DNA of 31,451 bases from a virus. The notes under the pieces are model-generated. The model had not been told where the DNA came from. It did not search any database and worked only from the letters and a program-made list of their open reading frames with translations. The stretch covers positions 1 through 31,451 of the IMG/VR virus record IMGVR_UViG_3300035698_003362; one strand, given 5' to 3'. Each line of letters starts with the position of its first letter. Position 1 is the first letter of the stretch. This document shows positions 7,131 to 14,607 of the stretch, piece by piece. The position numbers and the translations under genes were made by a program.

Positions 7131-8477
7131 TTATGCTGCTTCGCTTGCAAATTGAACTATTGGTTTTAATATATTTTCTGGTGCGTCACGTTGCGGGTAA
7201 ACAGGCCCAATACAATCAGCGTCTGAACGCAATTTGGGACGACCATAAATATCGTTGTCACCTATTGTTGGTCGGATAGTAGGATGACCCATGCCGACAT
7301 CGCAGTTGCCGCCTTTAATTGGAATTTTATACGCATCTATATCTGGAGCATTTGAGGTTTCTGTCGAATTTAGAGTAAATCCGAAAGTTGAACCAGTCAT
7401 AATGTTATAACCGTGAGTTGTTCGAGCATCAGCCAAAACGCCATATTGAGAATTGTCAAAATCAATGTTATTATAAAAAGAAATTGCACCAGAAGTGTTT
7501 CTTAAATCATATCCTCTAACTCCACCACTCATAAGATTATTATAGATGTAAGTGTTGCCGATATTCCCAGTGCCGATAAAGATTCCATTGCCATCGGACT
7601 GTGTACAATCATAAACATAATTTGAGATAACAGAACACCCAGTTATGTGTAATCCGAAAAGGATTCCTTTATCTGCATATGAATTACCGTTGACGATATT
7701 TCCTACAACAGAACCATCATTAGTATTCAGCCTAACACCTTCAGAACCATTATAAGAAGCGGCGGTAACATGACATGAAACAGTATGTCTCGCCGACACA
7801 AGGCCACCAACTACTGACGCTCCGTATGCGTCGATAATAGAAGTAGCATTATCTGGCTTCATTATTTGCACGCCAGCGGTCGTGTTGCCGGGAGAATGAA
7901 ACTTGCCGCCATACACATAAATTGCGAAGCCATTATGGGCTGTTATGAGTTGATCATTGGAAGCTGTCCCAGATGAATATGATTCACAATGTATTACTTT
8001 CAAAGACGATCCAGACGCCACACCGGCACCGCCCGGAGCCTTAGAACTAATACAATCATCACCAGCATCAGAAATTATACATCTTCTAAGATATCCAACA
8101 CAAGCATGTGAGTCTGCAACAGCAGTGAAGCAGTTGTTTGTACATTCCGTTATTCTGACATTTGTAAGAACAAATTCGCCATTTGCGATCTCGTTTTGAC
8201 CATTATTTGTACCAACGACCGCTTCTCCAGTAGAATCAATTGTCAAGTCGCTAATTGTTAGAACATTTGCAGAACCACCAAGATCAGAGTAAACACCAGC
8301 CTGAATAGTTGCGGAATCGATATCTGTGTCGTAATGATCTACGCCAGCCTTAGGCGTTAGTGTAGAAGCAGTACAATCAGATGTACCTTCTGGAATAATA
8401 ACAGTATCACCATTTGAGGCATTGTTATTGATATCGTCAATAATCTCGGCGGCATTTGAAGGACTATAAGTTGTCAT
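7131..8477 (-). CDS. Right-handed beta-helix tail spike-like protein
   Basis: 448 residues. ATG 8477 directly follows the TAA of the preceding gene. The N-terminal part contains NGDTVIIPEG, the start typical of parallel beta-helix proteins. It is followed by repeating short strands with Asn/Gly turns (e.g. GIFIGTGNIGNTYIYNN) through about residue 360, and a C-terminal DIYGRPKLRSDADCIGPV, the ending seen in many pectate-lyase-fold proteins. Such proteins act as phage tail spikes or depolymerases that cut or bind surface polysaccharide. No catalytic residues can be assigned from sequence alone, so enzymatic activity is uncertain. Confidence 0.8.
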   Translation of the reverse strand: MTTYSPSNAAEIIDDINNNASNGDTVIIPEGTSDCTASTLTPKAGVDHYDTDIDSATIQAGVYSDLGGSANVLTISDLTIDSTGEAVVGTNNGQNEIANGEFVLTNVRITECTNNCFTAVADSHACVGYLRRCIISDAGDDCISSKAPGGAGVASGSSLKVIHCESYSSGTASNDQLITAHNGFAIYVYGGKFHSPGNTTAGVQIMKPDNATSIIDAYGASVVGGLVSARHTVSCHVTAASYNGSEGVRLNTNDGSVVGNIVNGNSYADKGILFGLHITGCSVISNYVYDCTQSDGNGIFIGTGNIGNTYIYNNLMSGGVRGYDLRNTSGAISFYNNIDFDNSQYGVLADARTTHGYNIMTGSTFGFTLNSTETSNAPDIDAYKIPIKGGNCDVGMGHPTIRPTIGDNDIYGRPKLRSDADCIGPVYPQRDAPENILKPIVQFASEAA

Positions 8478-8948
8478 TTAGACACCCCCAAGAAGACCGT
8501 AACGAAGATACTTCGCTCCAGAGGCGCTTTCTGCTGCAATAGATATCATCAAATAAGAACCAGGAGTAACAACGGTACGGATCGGTGATTTTGCATACCC
8601 TACCGCGGTAGACAATCCAACCATTTGTAAATCAGCCTCAACAGCAAGATCGGTAGTAGGAACCTGCACTTCTGTTTGTCTTATTTGATTGGCCACTGTT
8701 GGAGTTCCAGAACTATACTCAGTTAAAAGAAGTGTTAAACTCTCGCCAGCAGCAGCATTTACAATTTGAATATCAGCGACATTTTTGCCGTCACAATCAA
8801 TTACAGCACCACCACCAGCAACGACAGCAGCAGTATCAGCTTCAAGTTGTAAAGCATTGGTGGTGCCGCCCCCGTCGTAAAGTGTGCTAGTAACATCATT
8901 AGTGGATTTTTTAAGTGTTCCGCTTATGGTTTCTAAAAATCTTAACAT
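8478..8948 (-). CDS. Hypothetical structural protein
   Basis: 156 residues, ATG 8948 with AGGAGC upstream. Rich in Ala, Gly, Thr and Val with beta-strand character (GGGAVIDCDGKNVADIQIV and similar), without membrane segments. It is co-translated with the beta-helix protein (TAA directly followed by ATG). Position after the head-tail gene suggests a virion decoration or tail component; the family is not recognised. Confidence 0.7.
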   Translation of the reverse strand: MLRFLETISGTLKKSTNDVTSTLYDGGGTTNALQLEADTAAVVAGGGAVIDCDGKNVADIQIVNAAAGESLTLLLTEYSSGTPTVANQIRQTEVQVPTTDLAVEADLQMVGLSTAVGYAKSPIRTVVTPGSYLMISIAAESASGAKYLRYGLLGGV

Positions 8949-8957
8949 AATTTGCTC

Positions 8958-9248
8958 CTAATCAACCTGAACGATTGATACTTCGCCACCAGTTATGGCG
9001 TCGATATAAATTACTCTACTCTCTGGTGCTAATCGAATATACATTGGGAAATTAGTCGGAACCTTAGCACCGCCAGCTTTGGCTTGTGCGGAAGTAAGAC
9101 CAACAGCCGCCCATGTATCAATTCCGGTTACGAGCAATAAGGCACCCAAGTCAAACGCAACATCGCCAGTAATAGATTCGGGAGTTTGTGTTATCGTATG
9201 AGTATGCTTTGTTGACTTTCCTATATTCGCTATTTTAATTGATTTCAT
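8958..9248 (-). CDS. Small hypothetical structural protein
   Basis: 96 residues, ATG 9248 with TAGGAAT upstream. It begins with a basic strand (MKSIKIANIGKSTKHTHTI), includes a hydrophobic Ala/Leu/Gly stretch in the middle that is too short and polar to be a membrane span, and ends GGEVSIVQVD. It lies between the head-tail adaptor-like gene and the 156-residue protein, so a minor virion role is likely; not recognised. Confidence 0.65.
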   Translation of the reverse strand: MKSIKIANIGKSTKHTHTITQTPESITGDVAFDLGALLLVTGIDTWAAVGLTSAQAKAGGAKVPTNFPMYIRLAPESRVIYIDAITGGEVSIVQVD

Positions 9249-9257
9249 ATTTTATTC

Positions 9258-9968
9258 CTACCCAACACCATCAATTGATACTAGCGTGGTATAAAGGTTT
9301 CGTGTTCGACCTGCTCGAATAGTATTCGGGATCAAGTCATTGTTAATTCTAATACTGTTCTGTAATGATTTATCGTACCTTGCAGCCTGTATGCTTGCCG
9401 TAGCGTCTTTCTCCTGCTCCCAGACCGCATAAGCGGCGTGAAGTATCGTTATGGAGTGCAATGCACCACCAAGTGGATAATCAGAGGCATTAGAAAGCAA
9501 ATCTGCCGCAACTCGATATTGGAACGCCAGCGTAATTCCTGTGCTTGGTTTTGGATAGACAAGCATTTCCCATTGCTGCCCTATAGTTGTTGCAAATGTT
9601 TTCGGACTTATTGCGTACAAAGACGGAATTCCAGGGCTATCGTTTAACGCACGTCGTCGCCTAATCTCACTTGGATCGACTTCCTGCAACCCACCGTAAT
9701 ACGAACCGGCCGACCGTGATACTTTGCCACGAATTGAAGCGAAATTAAGAGGCAAATCCGTGTCAACATCCTCAGAAGCAATAGTTAAAGAAGCTGTGGG
9801 GTACATAAAACCCCATTCATATTCTTGTAAAAACTGCTGGTAGCCTTCGTTTACAAATCTCTTGCACGTTGTTAATTGTGTTCCTGTAGGCGCAGCGGTA
9901 TTAAACACACGCGAACCAATGGCGTTGTAATAAGTTTCAAAAGTCCATGCTGTTGTTGGTTGTGCCAT
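9258..9968 (-). CDS. Head-tail adaptor/neck-like protein
   Basis: 236 residues. ATG 9968 sits just downstream of a GC-rich hairpin with a T-run. The N-terminal half has a helical RFVNEGYQQFLQEYEWGFMYP segment (residues 37-57) followed by a strand and DLPLNFASIRGKV (residues 71-83). This pattern recurs in podovirus neck or tail-tube-A type adaptors, which join the portal to the tail. The C-terminal half is helical (HSITILHAAYAVWEQEKDA). Assignment rests on this pattern and on its place two genes after the capsid protein, so the precise family is uncertain. Confidence 0.6.
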   Translation of the reverse strand: MAQPTTAWTFETYYNAIGSRVFNTAAPTGTQLTTCKRFVNEGYQQFLQEYEWGFMYPTASLTIASEDVDTDLPLNFASIRGKVSRSAGSYYGGLQEVDPSEIRRRRALNDSPGIPSLYAISPKTFATTIGQQWEMLVYPKPSTGITLAFQYRVAADLLSNASDYPLGGALHSITILHAAYAVWEQEKDATASIQAARYDKSLQNSIRINNDLIPNTIRAGRTRNLYTTLVSIDGVG

Positions 9969-9981
9969 ATAAAAACCTTAT

Positions 9982-10009
9982 GGGGCGGGCCAGATAACTA
10001 ACCCACCCC
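9982..10009 (-). terminator. GC-rich hairpin with T-run before adaptor gene
   Basis: On the minus strand GGGGTGGG (10009-10002) pairs with CCCGCCCC (9989-9982), an 8-bp stem with one G-T wobble and a 12-base loop, followed by ATAAGG and five T residues. The T-run lies between the ribosome-site-like AAGG and ATG 9968. It probably acts as a partial terminator or RNA stabiliser inside the virion operon rather than a full stop. Confidence 0.5.
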
Positions 10010-10018
10010 GTAAGAGGG

Positions 10019-10468
10019 TTAAGCTGTAAAAGTAATCACGCCTACGTTATAGATGTCACCACCAAGATCAGCGTATACATACTTAGTGTCTGTACCTGAA
10101 TTCGTAAACGTCATAAGAAGCACGCCGCTTGAATTCGTCATAGCTTCTATGACACAGTCGGTCTCTATCTCGTAGAGTTCAACGCCAGTAGTAACAGCAG
10201 TCGTAGTGTTTGCTGCGTCTGGTGCGCCAAGATCGGTTTCTGACAAATAAACCGTAATCTTGAAGTAGTCAGCTAAATCCAAGCCATTCTCTTGTACTTG
10301 CATAGAACAGAGAATGTCATTGTCGCCTGTAGCACCGCCAGTAGTAGTAAACTCTAAACTGCGGTATCTCGATGGATATCCACCTGTTGGAACTCGCGGC
10401 GGGCGAAGGGCTTGAGGGTTACCCATAGAGGTTGTGCCTCTTGTAAAAGTTGAATTTGTATCAGCCAT
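10019..10468 (-). CDS. Head decoration or head-associated protein
   Basis: 149 residues starting MADTNSTFTRG at ATG 10468, preceded by AGGAG; an earlier in-frame start at 10591 would overlap the capsid gene and has no ribosome site. It is a beta-rich protein, directly after the capsid gene and enclosed by two strong intergenic hairpins (10502-10540 and 9982-10009), which suggests a separately controlled, abundant product. A capsid decoration or stabilising protein is a reasonable inference from position; the family is not recognised. Confidence 0.7.
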   Translation of the reverse strand: MADTNSTFTRGTTSMGNPQALRPPRVPTGGYPSRYRSLEFTTTGGATGDNDILCSMQVQENGLDLADYFKITVYLSETDLGAPDAANTTTAVTTGVELYEIETDCVIEAMTNSSGVLLMTFTNSGTDTKYVYADLGGDIYNVGVITFTA

Positions 10469-10501
10469 AATTTGTCTCCTAATTGTTAGAATAAAGGGCT
10501 T

Positions 10502-10540
10502 GGTGAGGGCGGTCAAAATGAATAACGCACCGCCCCCACC
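10502..10540 (-). other. Strong hairpin downstream of the capsid gene
   Basis: GGTGAGGGCGGT (10502-10513) and ACCGCCCCCACC (10529-10540) form a 12-bp stem, perfect except for one G-T wobble when read on the minus strand, with a 15-base loop. It lies in the gap after the capsid stop codon. Only a weak T-rich tail follows (CCCTTTATTCT), so it may protect capsid mRNA from 3' decay or act as a leaky terminator. Confidence 0.6.
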
Positions 10541-10562
10541 ATGCAGGGAAAGGCTTAAATGC

Positions 10563-11696
10563 CTATGCAACGTAACTAATAACGCCACCACATTTTTGAG
10601 GATCGCGGGGCATTAACTGGCATCGAACACTGGTGATCTCAAGGAATGAGTCGTCAGTACCAGGAACGATCTGGGTATCCGCATGACGGAACCACTTCTT
10701 TTTGTCAACACCAAACTTCATCTGGTCAAGGTTGGTGAAGTACATCGGGTTCTCGCCTCGAAGTGTATCCGGCGAAGCAAACGCATCGTCAAGAGCATCA
10801 ACTCGATGAACCGGAATACCGTTAATCATGTGAGTCATGCGATATTTGGTAATATCAGCACCGATATTATCATTCATCTGCTCTTTAACATTACCCAAAG
10901 ACTTCCACATGGTAGCGTTCGTGTATATCCGCTTATTCTTAAATGCGGGCATATCCAACTCATCCATATTGCCGGGAGCCTTAAAATCAAGCTGATATAA
11001 TACTTCTGCAATGCGTTCGCGGTCAACCTGAGCTATTTCGCCACTAGAGTTTGACCAACCTGCATTATAACTACGCAAATCAGCATAGGTAGCAGAACTT
11101 TTATCAACCTGAGCAGAACCAGCCGCGGCAAGTGTTGAGTTTACGGCACTGGCGACATTAGCACCCTGGAACGCACCCGCGATAGTCGAGGTAGCGGCCT
11201 GTGCGCTGGTAATCGGTGGAAGCCACATGGGAATACTGAAAATCTGAGTCTGTGAAATCGTGGAATCAACATAACCCCACATATCCTGCTCAAGACCACG
11301 AAGATAACGAAGTTTTTCCGTGATTCTACGTGCTTTGACAACATTGACAAGTTGGGCTGCGTCCCTATTTGCGAGCAACTCCTCTTCCAGATACGATACG
11401 TTGTATCCACCATTAGCAATTTGGACACTGCCAAGTACTGAGTTATCGGTCAAGCGGCCCGAATGTACTGTTCCGGGATTATACCATCGGTCAGACTTCG
11501 TGTCTGATTCCATGTCATAATACCAACGCTCTTCAAGATATTTGCCGCCTGGGATGCCTTCTTGATTGCCGTTAATAAATCCATCGAGTGTATGCCAACT
11601 GTTTTGCTTCATCATAGCGATGATGCTTTTTCGGCGTATTCTCGGTAGTGTTTGGCGAACTACGTCTGCTAATTCTGAGGTTTTGTAACCGGCCAT
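10563..11696 (-). CDS. Major capsid protein
   Basis: 377 residues, ATG 11696 with TAGGAG upstream. The call rests on the order terminase, portal, scaffold, then this gene, on a length typical for capsid subunits, and on features common in HK97-fold and related capsid proteins. These include a long helix with RRITEKLRYLRGLEQDMWG (residues 125-143), an Ala/Thr-rich central region around residues 165-200, and a conserved-looking HMINGIPVHRVDALDD segment near residue 290. A strong ribosome site and a stable hairpin after the gene fit high expression. No recognisable protease cleavage site is claimed. Confidence 0.8.
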   Translation of the reverse strand: MAGYKTSELADVVRQTLPRIRRKSIIAMMKQNSWHTLDGFINGNQEGIPGGKYLEERWYYDMESDTKSDRWYNPGTVHSGRLTDNSVLGSVQIANGGYNVSYLEEELLANRDAAQLVNVVKARRITEKLRYLRGLEQDMWGYVDSTISQTQIFSIPMWLPPITSAQAATSTIAGAFQGANVASAVNSTLAAAGSAQVDKSSATYADLRSYNAGWSNSSGEIAQVDRERIAEVLYQLDFKAPGNMDELDMPAFKNKRIYTNATMWKSLGNVKEQMNDNIGADITKYRMTHMINGIPVHRVDALDDAFASPDTLRGENPMYFTNLDQMKFGVDKKKWFRHADTQIVPGTDDSFLEITSVRCQLMPRDPQKCGGVISYVA

Positions 11697-11732
11697 AATA
11701 ATTTCTCCTACACATCACAAAAACATAAAACT

Positions 11733-12698
11733 CTATCTAAAATCGCCTGTCTCTCGCAAAGCTCGCAATACCTCACCATCATCATCGTAATTATCAACAG
11801 CACCAGCTGGAATAGTCTTGGTACTGTTTGGAGGTGGCATATTACCCTTATTGACACGGCGTGCTTTATCTGTAGCACTACGTTTTATAGATGCTTTGTA
11901 TTCGTTTGGATAGACATCAAAGCAGGCTTTGTCAATCGCATCAGGTAGTTCTAATTCCTCACCAGTTCGCTCTAAATAACTCTTGCGAAACATCTGTGCC
12001 GAATCAAATACTTTGTCACGATTCTTTTTCTCCAAGCTACCGTCCTCAAGCGAGGATCGCGGCCCGGAACCAAAGAGCTTTTCCCAATCTTTCTTGGGTA
12101 AGCCCTCAAAGACCTTATCAACTGCCTTCTCCATCTTTTTGTTCTCGGCATTTTGGATTTTTGTTGACAACTCTTTGTTTTGCTTTTCAGCAGCACCGAG
12201 TTTTGTGTGAAGGTCGTTTATTTGAGTAACAATCTCATTAACGCCTTCGTCAGAATCAATCTTATCAAAAATGTCATCGTCGCTAACTGTTTTAGTTTCT
12301 ACAGGCGACTCTTCTGTAGAATTATCTTCTCTACCATATCCATGCTTGGTTGGTAGCCCCTGAGACTTTCTTGTTAGTTCTGATCTCAGGTCAGCGGCGT
12401 GTTCAAGGATTTTACCATCAATGTTTTTGGCTTCATCCTCAGTTAAATCCAGTGCTTTCGCACCAGCTTTTTGCCGCTTAGTCAACTTCGGCGTATCGTC
12501 CTTATCTTCTTCATCTGAAGGTTCGACAGGTTTTACGTCGTCGTCATTGTCAGTATCCGCATCAGGTTGGGGTTGATCTGTCGCTGGAGAGTCGTCCATT
12601 GCAGTGTCAAGCGAGGAAATTAACTCCTGCTCTTCCGCATCAGACGATGAATCTTCTAACTCAGAGTCCTGAATTTGATCTTCTACTGTATCTTCCAT
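11733..12698 (-). CDS. Scaffolding-like acidic protein
   Basis: 321 residues from ATG 12698 (AGGAG eight bases upstream); a start 30 bases earlier lacks a ribosome site. The first 100 residues are extremely acidic (DTVEDQIQDSELEDSSSD and further Asp/Glu runs). Residues 165-215 form a predicted coiled coil (INDLHTKLGAAEKQNKELS), and the C-terminus is basic (KRSATDKARRVNKG). An acidic, helical protein immediately before the capsid gene is the normal position and composition of a phage scaffold, which guides capsid assembly and is removed later. No protease motif is seen. Confidence 0.7.
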   Translation of the reverse strand: MEDTVEDQIQDSELEDSSSDAEEQELISSLDTAMDDSPATDQPQPDADTDNDDDVKPVEPSDEEDKDDTPKLTKRQKAGAKALDLTEDEAKNIDGKILEHAADLRSELTRKSQGLPTKHGYGREDNSTEESPVETKTVSDDDIFDKIDSDEGVNEIVTQINDLHTKLGAAEKQNKELSTKIQNAENKKMEKAVDKVFEGLPKKDWEKLFGSGPRSSLEDGSLEKKNRDKVFDSAQMFRKSYLERTGEELELPDAIDKACFDVYPNEYKASIKRSATDKARRVNKGNMPPPNSTKTIPAGAVDNYDDDGEVLRALRETGDFR

Positions 12699-12801
12699 TA
12701 TTTTTCTCCTAAACTTCCCATGAGTCATGCGCGTACACCGAGCAGGTTGGTCGATGGGAAAATTTGCTTCTAACTAAATTGCCGCCCTTATAGACGGTTT
12801 A

Positions 12802-13104
12802 TTATAAATACTTTGCTAAAATGTCTTCGAGCAAACAAATAACACGATGTTCGTTGTTGTCTGGTATGTCATCCAAAAACGCGTCAGCAAACACGATGTG
12901 CAACAACTCGTGGATAATTGCAGATCGCTGCTTATCACCAACTGGCGACCAAATGATACAAGTTCGTCTGAAAGCATCAAAATTAACCTGTGCAGAAGCA
13001 TCAAGTCCAACCCAAATAGGCCTCTCTTTGCACTCAGACAGCTTTATATTCCATGCGTCCAGCTTAAACAGCTTGATAAGTTTTTGGAATTCCCTGCTTT
13101 TCAT
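12802..13104 (-). CDS. Small HExxH zinc metallopeptidase-like protein
   Basis: 100 residues, ATG 13104 with AAGGAA upstream. Residues 65-69 are HELLH, the zinc-binding and catalytic motif of many metallopeptidases, in the context SAIIHELLHIVF, preceded by a strand and followed by DNNEHRVICLLEDIL, which can supply a third ligand. The whole protein is close to a minimal SprT/M78-like domain. Neighbouring genes are the scaffold and two small unknown proteins. It might process a head protein or an early host factor; the substrate is unknown. Confidence 0.65.
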   Translation of the reverse strand: MKSREFQKLIKLFKLDAWNIKLSECKERPIWVGLDASAQVNFDAFRRTCIIWSPVGDKQRSAIIHELLHIVFADAFLDDIPDNNEHRVICLLEDILAKYL

Positions 13105-13116
13105 GTAACCATTTCC

Positions 13117-13491
13117 TTACCCTACATCTAAAACGCCATCACTATAGAACTTACACAGCTTCTTTTGAGTAGTAAGCCCACCTCTAAACTGCAACCCACC
13201 GCCTTTATCATACCCAACTGCGTTAATTCCAGCCTTTTTCAGCCTAGCAAGTTCTGAAACTTGTTCGCCACGAGTACGGCCGAAAGTAATAGAGGTCATT
13301 AGTGTCGCATCATTGTTTGATATTTCACCAACTCCAGCTTTGACTAACTCGCCATTGCCACTTAAAACAAAAACACCACTGGATTCCTCAAGTTCTGCTT
13401 CTGTCTTTAGATATGAAGGCTTCTTATCTCTCCACAAAAAGCAATCATCGGGCAATGATCCCGATCTATTTCTGTCACCTTTCCCACTCAT
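13117..13491 (-). CDS. Hypothetical protein
   Basis: 124 residues. ATG 13491 shares its A with the TAA stop of the upstream gene (TAATG), so translation is coupled. It has an N-terminal Gly/Asp/Arg-rich segment (MSGKGDRNRSGSLPDD) and a central mixed region with Gly-rich turns, and it ends with FYSDGVLDVG. No recognised domain, signal or membrane segment. It forms a block with the gene before it and the metallopeptidase after it. Confidence 0.65.
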   Translation of the reverse strand: MSGKGDRNRSGSLPDDCFLWRDKKPSYLKTEAELEESSGVFVLSGNGELVKAGVGEISNNDATLMTSITFGRTRGEQVSELARLKKAGINAVGYDKGGGLQFRGGLTTQKKLCKFYSDGVLDVG

Positions 13492-14072
13492 TAGATAGTG
13501 GCCTTAATCGTAGCCCGCATCTCATCTGTGGAAATAGTCCAAGCAACCTTAATTGGAGGGTCTTGAGCTTTAGCCCAATCGTACATCTGCTTCTTATCCA
13601 TTACATCAAGGTCTATAGAAGCGTCCTGGGTGCCGTTCTTAGCCACTTCGGGCGTATCAACCGCCTGTTTCTCGACTATCTCGCGAATGCTCTCAAAAAC
13701 GGCGTTGTGTAGATGATCAAGGTAGCCGGAAATAGTCAAACCTTCTGGCATAATAACGCGGAACTTATCGTAACCCTTACGGTTTATCAGCTTGATTTCG
13801 CGTAGCCATGTCATATATTTTGCATTGTCAACCTTCAACTTAGCAATTTCTGCCTGAAGTGAAGGTACAAGTTCAAGTTTGAGATTTTCACCGTCATCAG
13901 CAGCAACTTCTAGCATATCTTTCGGTGGAGCAGCAACAACAACGCTTTGCCCACCCTTAATATCGGCAATCTGCTTCCTCAAATCTGCACAAGTTTTGGT
14001 GTCCCACTGTGTTTCCGGATTAGCCAGTAGTTTTTCCAACTTCGCTATTCTGTCAATATCTGTTTGGTTCAT
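13491..14072 (-). CDS. Hypothetical coiled-coil-containing protein
   Basis: 193 residues. ATG 14072 overlaps the TGA of the GroES-like gene (ATGA), with GGAAAGG upstream. The N-terminal 30 residues (IDRIAKLEKLLANPETQWD) and residues 65-95 (LELVPSLQAEIAKLKVDN) are helical with heptad spacing. The remainder is mixed, ending in a KVAWTISTDEMRATIKATI segment. Not recognised. Position between co-chaperonin and scaffold suggests a head-assembly accessory role, inference only. Confidence 0.7.
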   Translation of the reverse strand: MNQTDIDRIAKLEKLLANPETQWDTKTCADLRKQIADIKGGQSVVVAAPPKDMLEVAADDGENLKLELVPSLQAEIAKLKVDNAKYMTWLREIKLINRKGYDKFRVIMPEGLTISGYLDHLHNAVFESIREIVEKQAVDTPEVAKNGTQDASIDLDVMDKKQMYDWAKAQDPPIKVAWTISTDEMRATIKATI

Positions 14073-14371
14073 TTTGTGCCTTTCCGTATCTTCACAAGTA
14101 TATCAATTTCTCGCAAAACTATGATCTTTTTGTCATCAACTTTCACATCTTTGACACCAGCAAATTCGCTAAAGATAACCTCGTCGCCGACCTCAATATC
14201 CATTGGTAATCGGTCATTTGTGACAATCGACCATTTGCCCGGGCCGCGTACAACTACTTCACCACGGCAAAAATCCATTGGAACACCATCTGGTAAAATC
14301 AATCCACCAGATGTTTTCGTTTGTTTTTTTACCTCAACTGCAATTCTGTCATCCAATAATTCAAAACTCAT
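14069..14371 (-). CDS. Phage GroES-like co-chaperonin
   Basis: 100 residues, matching the usual size of GroES/Cpn10. Landmarks of the family are visible in order: LLDDRIAVEV (residues 5-14), a mobile loop with TKTSGGLIL (18-26) that in GroES docks onto GroEL, RGEVVVRGPGK (36-46), VGDEVIFSEFAG (61-72) and IIVLREIDIL (83-92). GroES caps the GroEL chamber and assists folding; phage versions (T4 gp31, RB49 CocO) adapt it for the capsid protein. Its place in the head operon, coupled by ATGA overlaps to the genes before and after, suggests a similar role here. Confidence in the fold is high. Confidence 0.9.
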   Translation of the reverse strand: MSFELLDDRIAVEVKKQTKTSGGLILPDGVPMDFCRGEVVVRGPGKWSIVTNDRLPMDIEVGDEVIFSEFAGVKDVKVDDKKIIVLREIDILVKIRKGTK

Positions 14372-14589
14372 TTTTCATTTTCCTTTCCTGTAGTTTTCCA
14401 TACTAACCCTTCTTCGTAAATTATCTCCCCAGCAGTTAAACGCTCACCAGCAAACCAATTTGAACGTGTGTGTCCGTTTTTATCGAGCCAAAAACAAAGA
14501 TACTTTCCATCACTAACATCTTTCTCAACCATAACCATTTGTGGGCCACCAGAATTCAGTACAACTGTCTGTCCTTTTTCAATTTTCAT
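14368..14589 (-). CDS. DUF2158/YodC-like small protein
   Basis: 73 residues, ATG 14589 with AAAGGAA upstream. The N-terminus IEKGQTVVLNSGGPQMVM (residues 3-20) and the following KYLCFWLDKNGHTRSNWF match the pattern of the DUF2158 (YodC-like) family: a 'GD.V.LKSGGP.M' opening and a 'C.W' strand. The family has no established function. The gene overlaps the GroES-like gene by four bases, so the two are translated together. An SH3-like beta barrel is likely. Confidence 0.7.
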   Translation of the reverse strand: MKIEKGQTVVLNSGGPQMVMVEKDVSDGKYLCFWLDKNGHTRSNWFAGERLTAGEIIYEEGLVWKTTGKENEK

Positions 14590-14607
14590 TTTACTGTTCC
14601 TTTCCTA

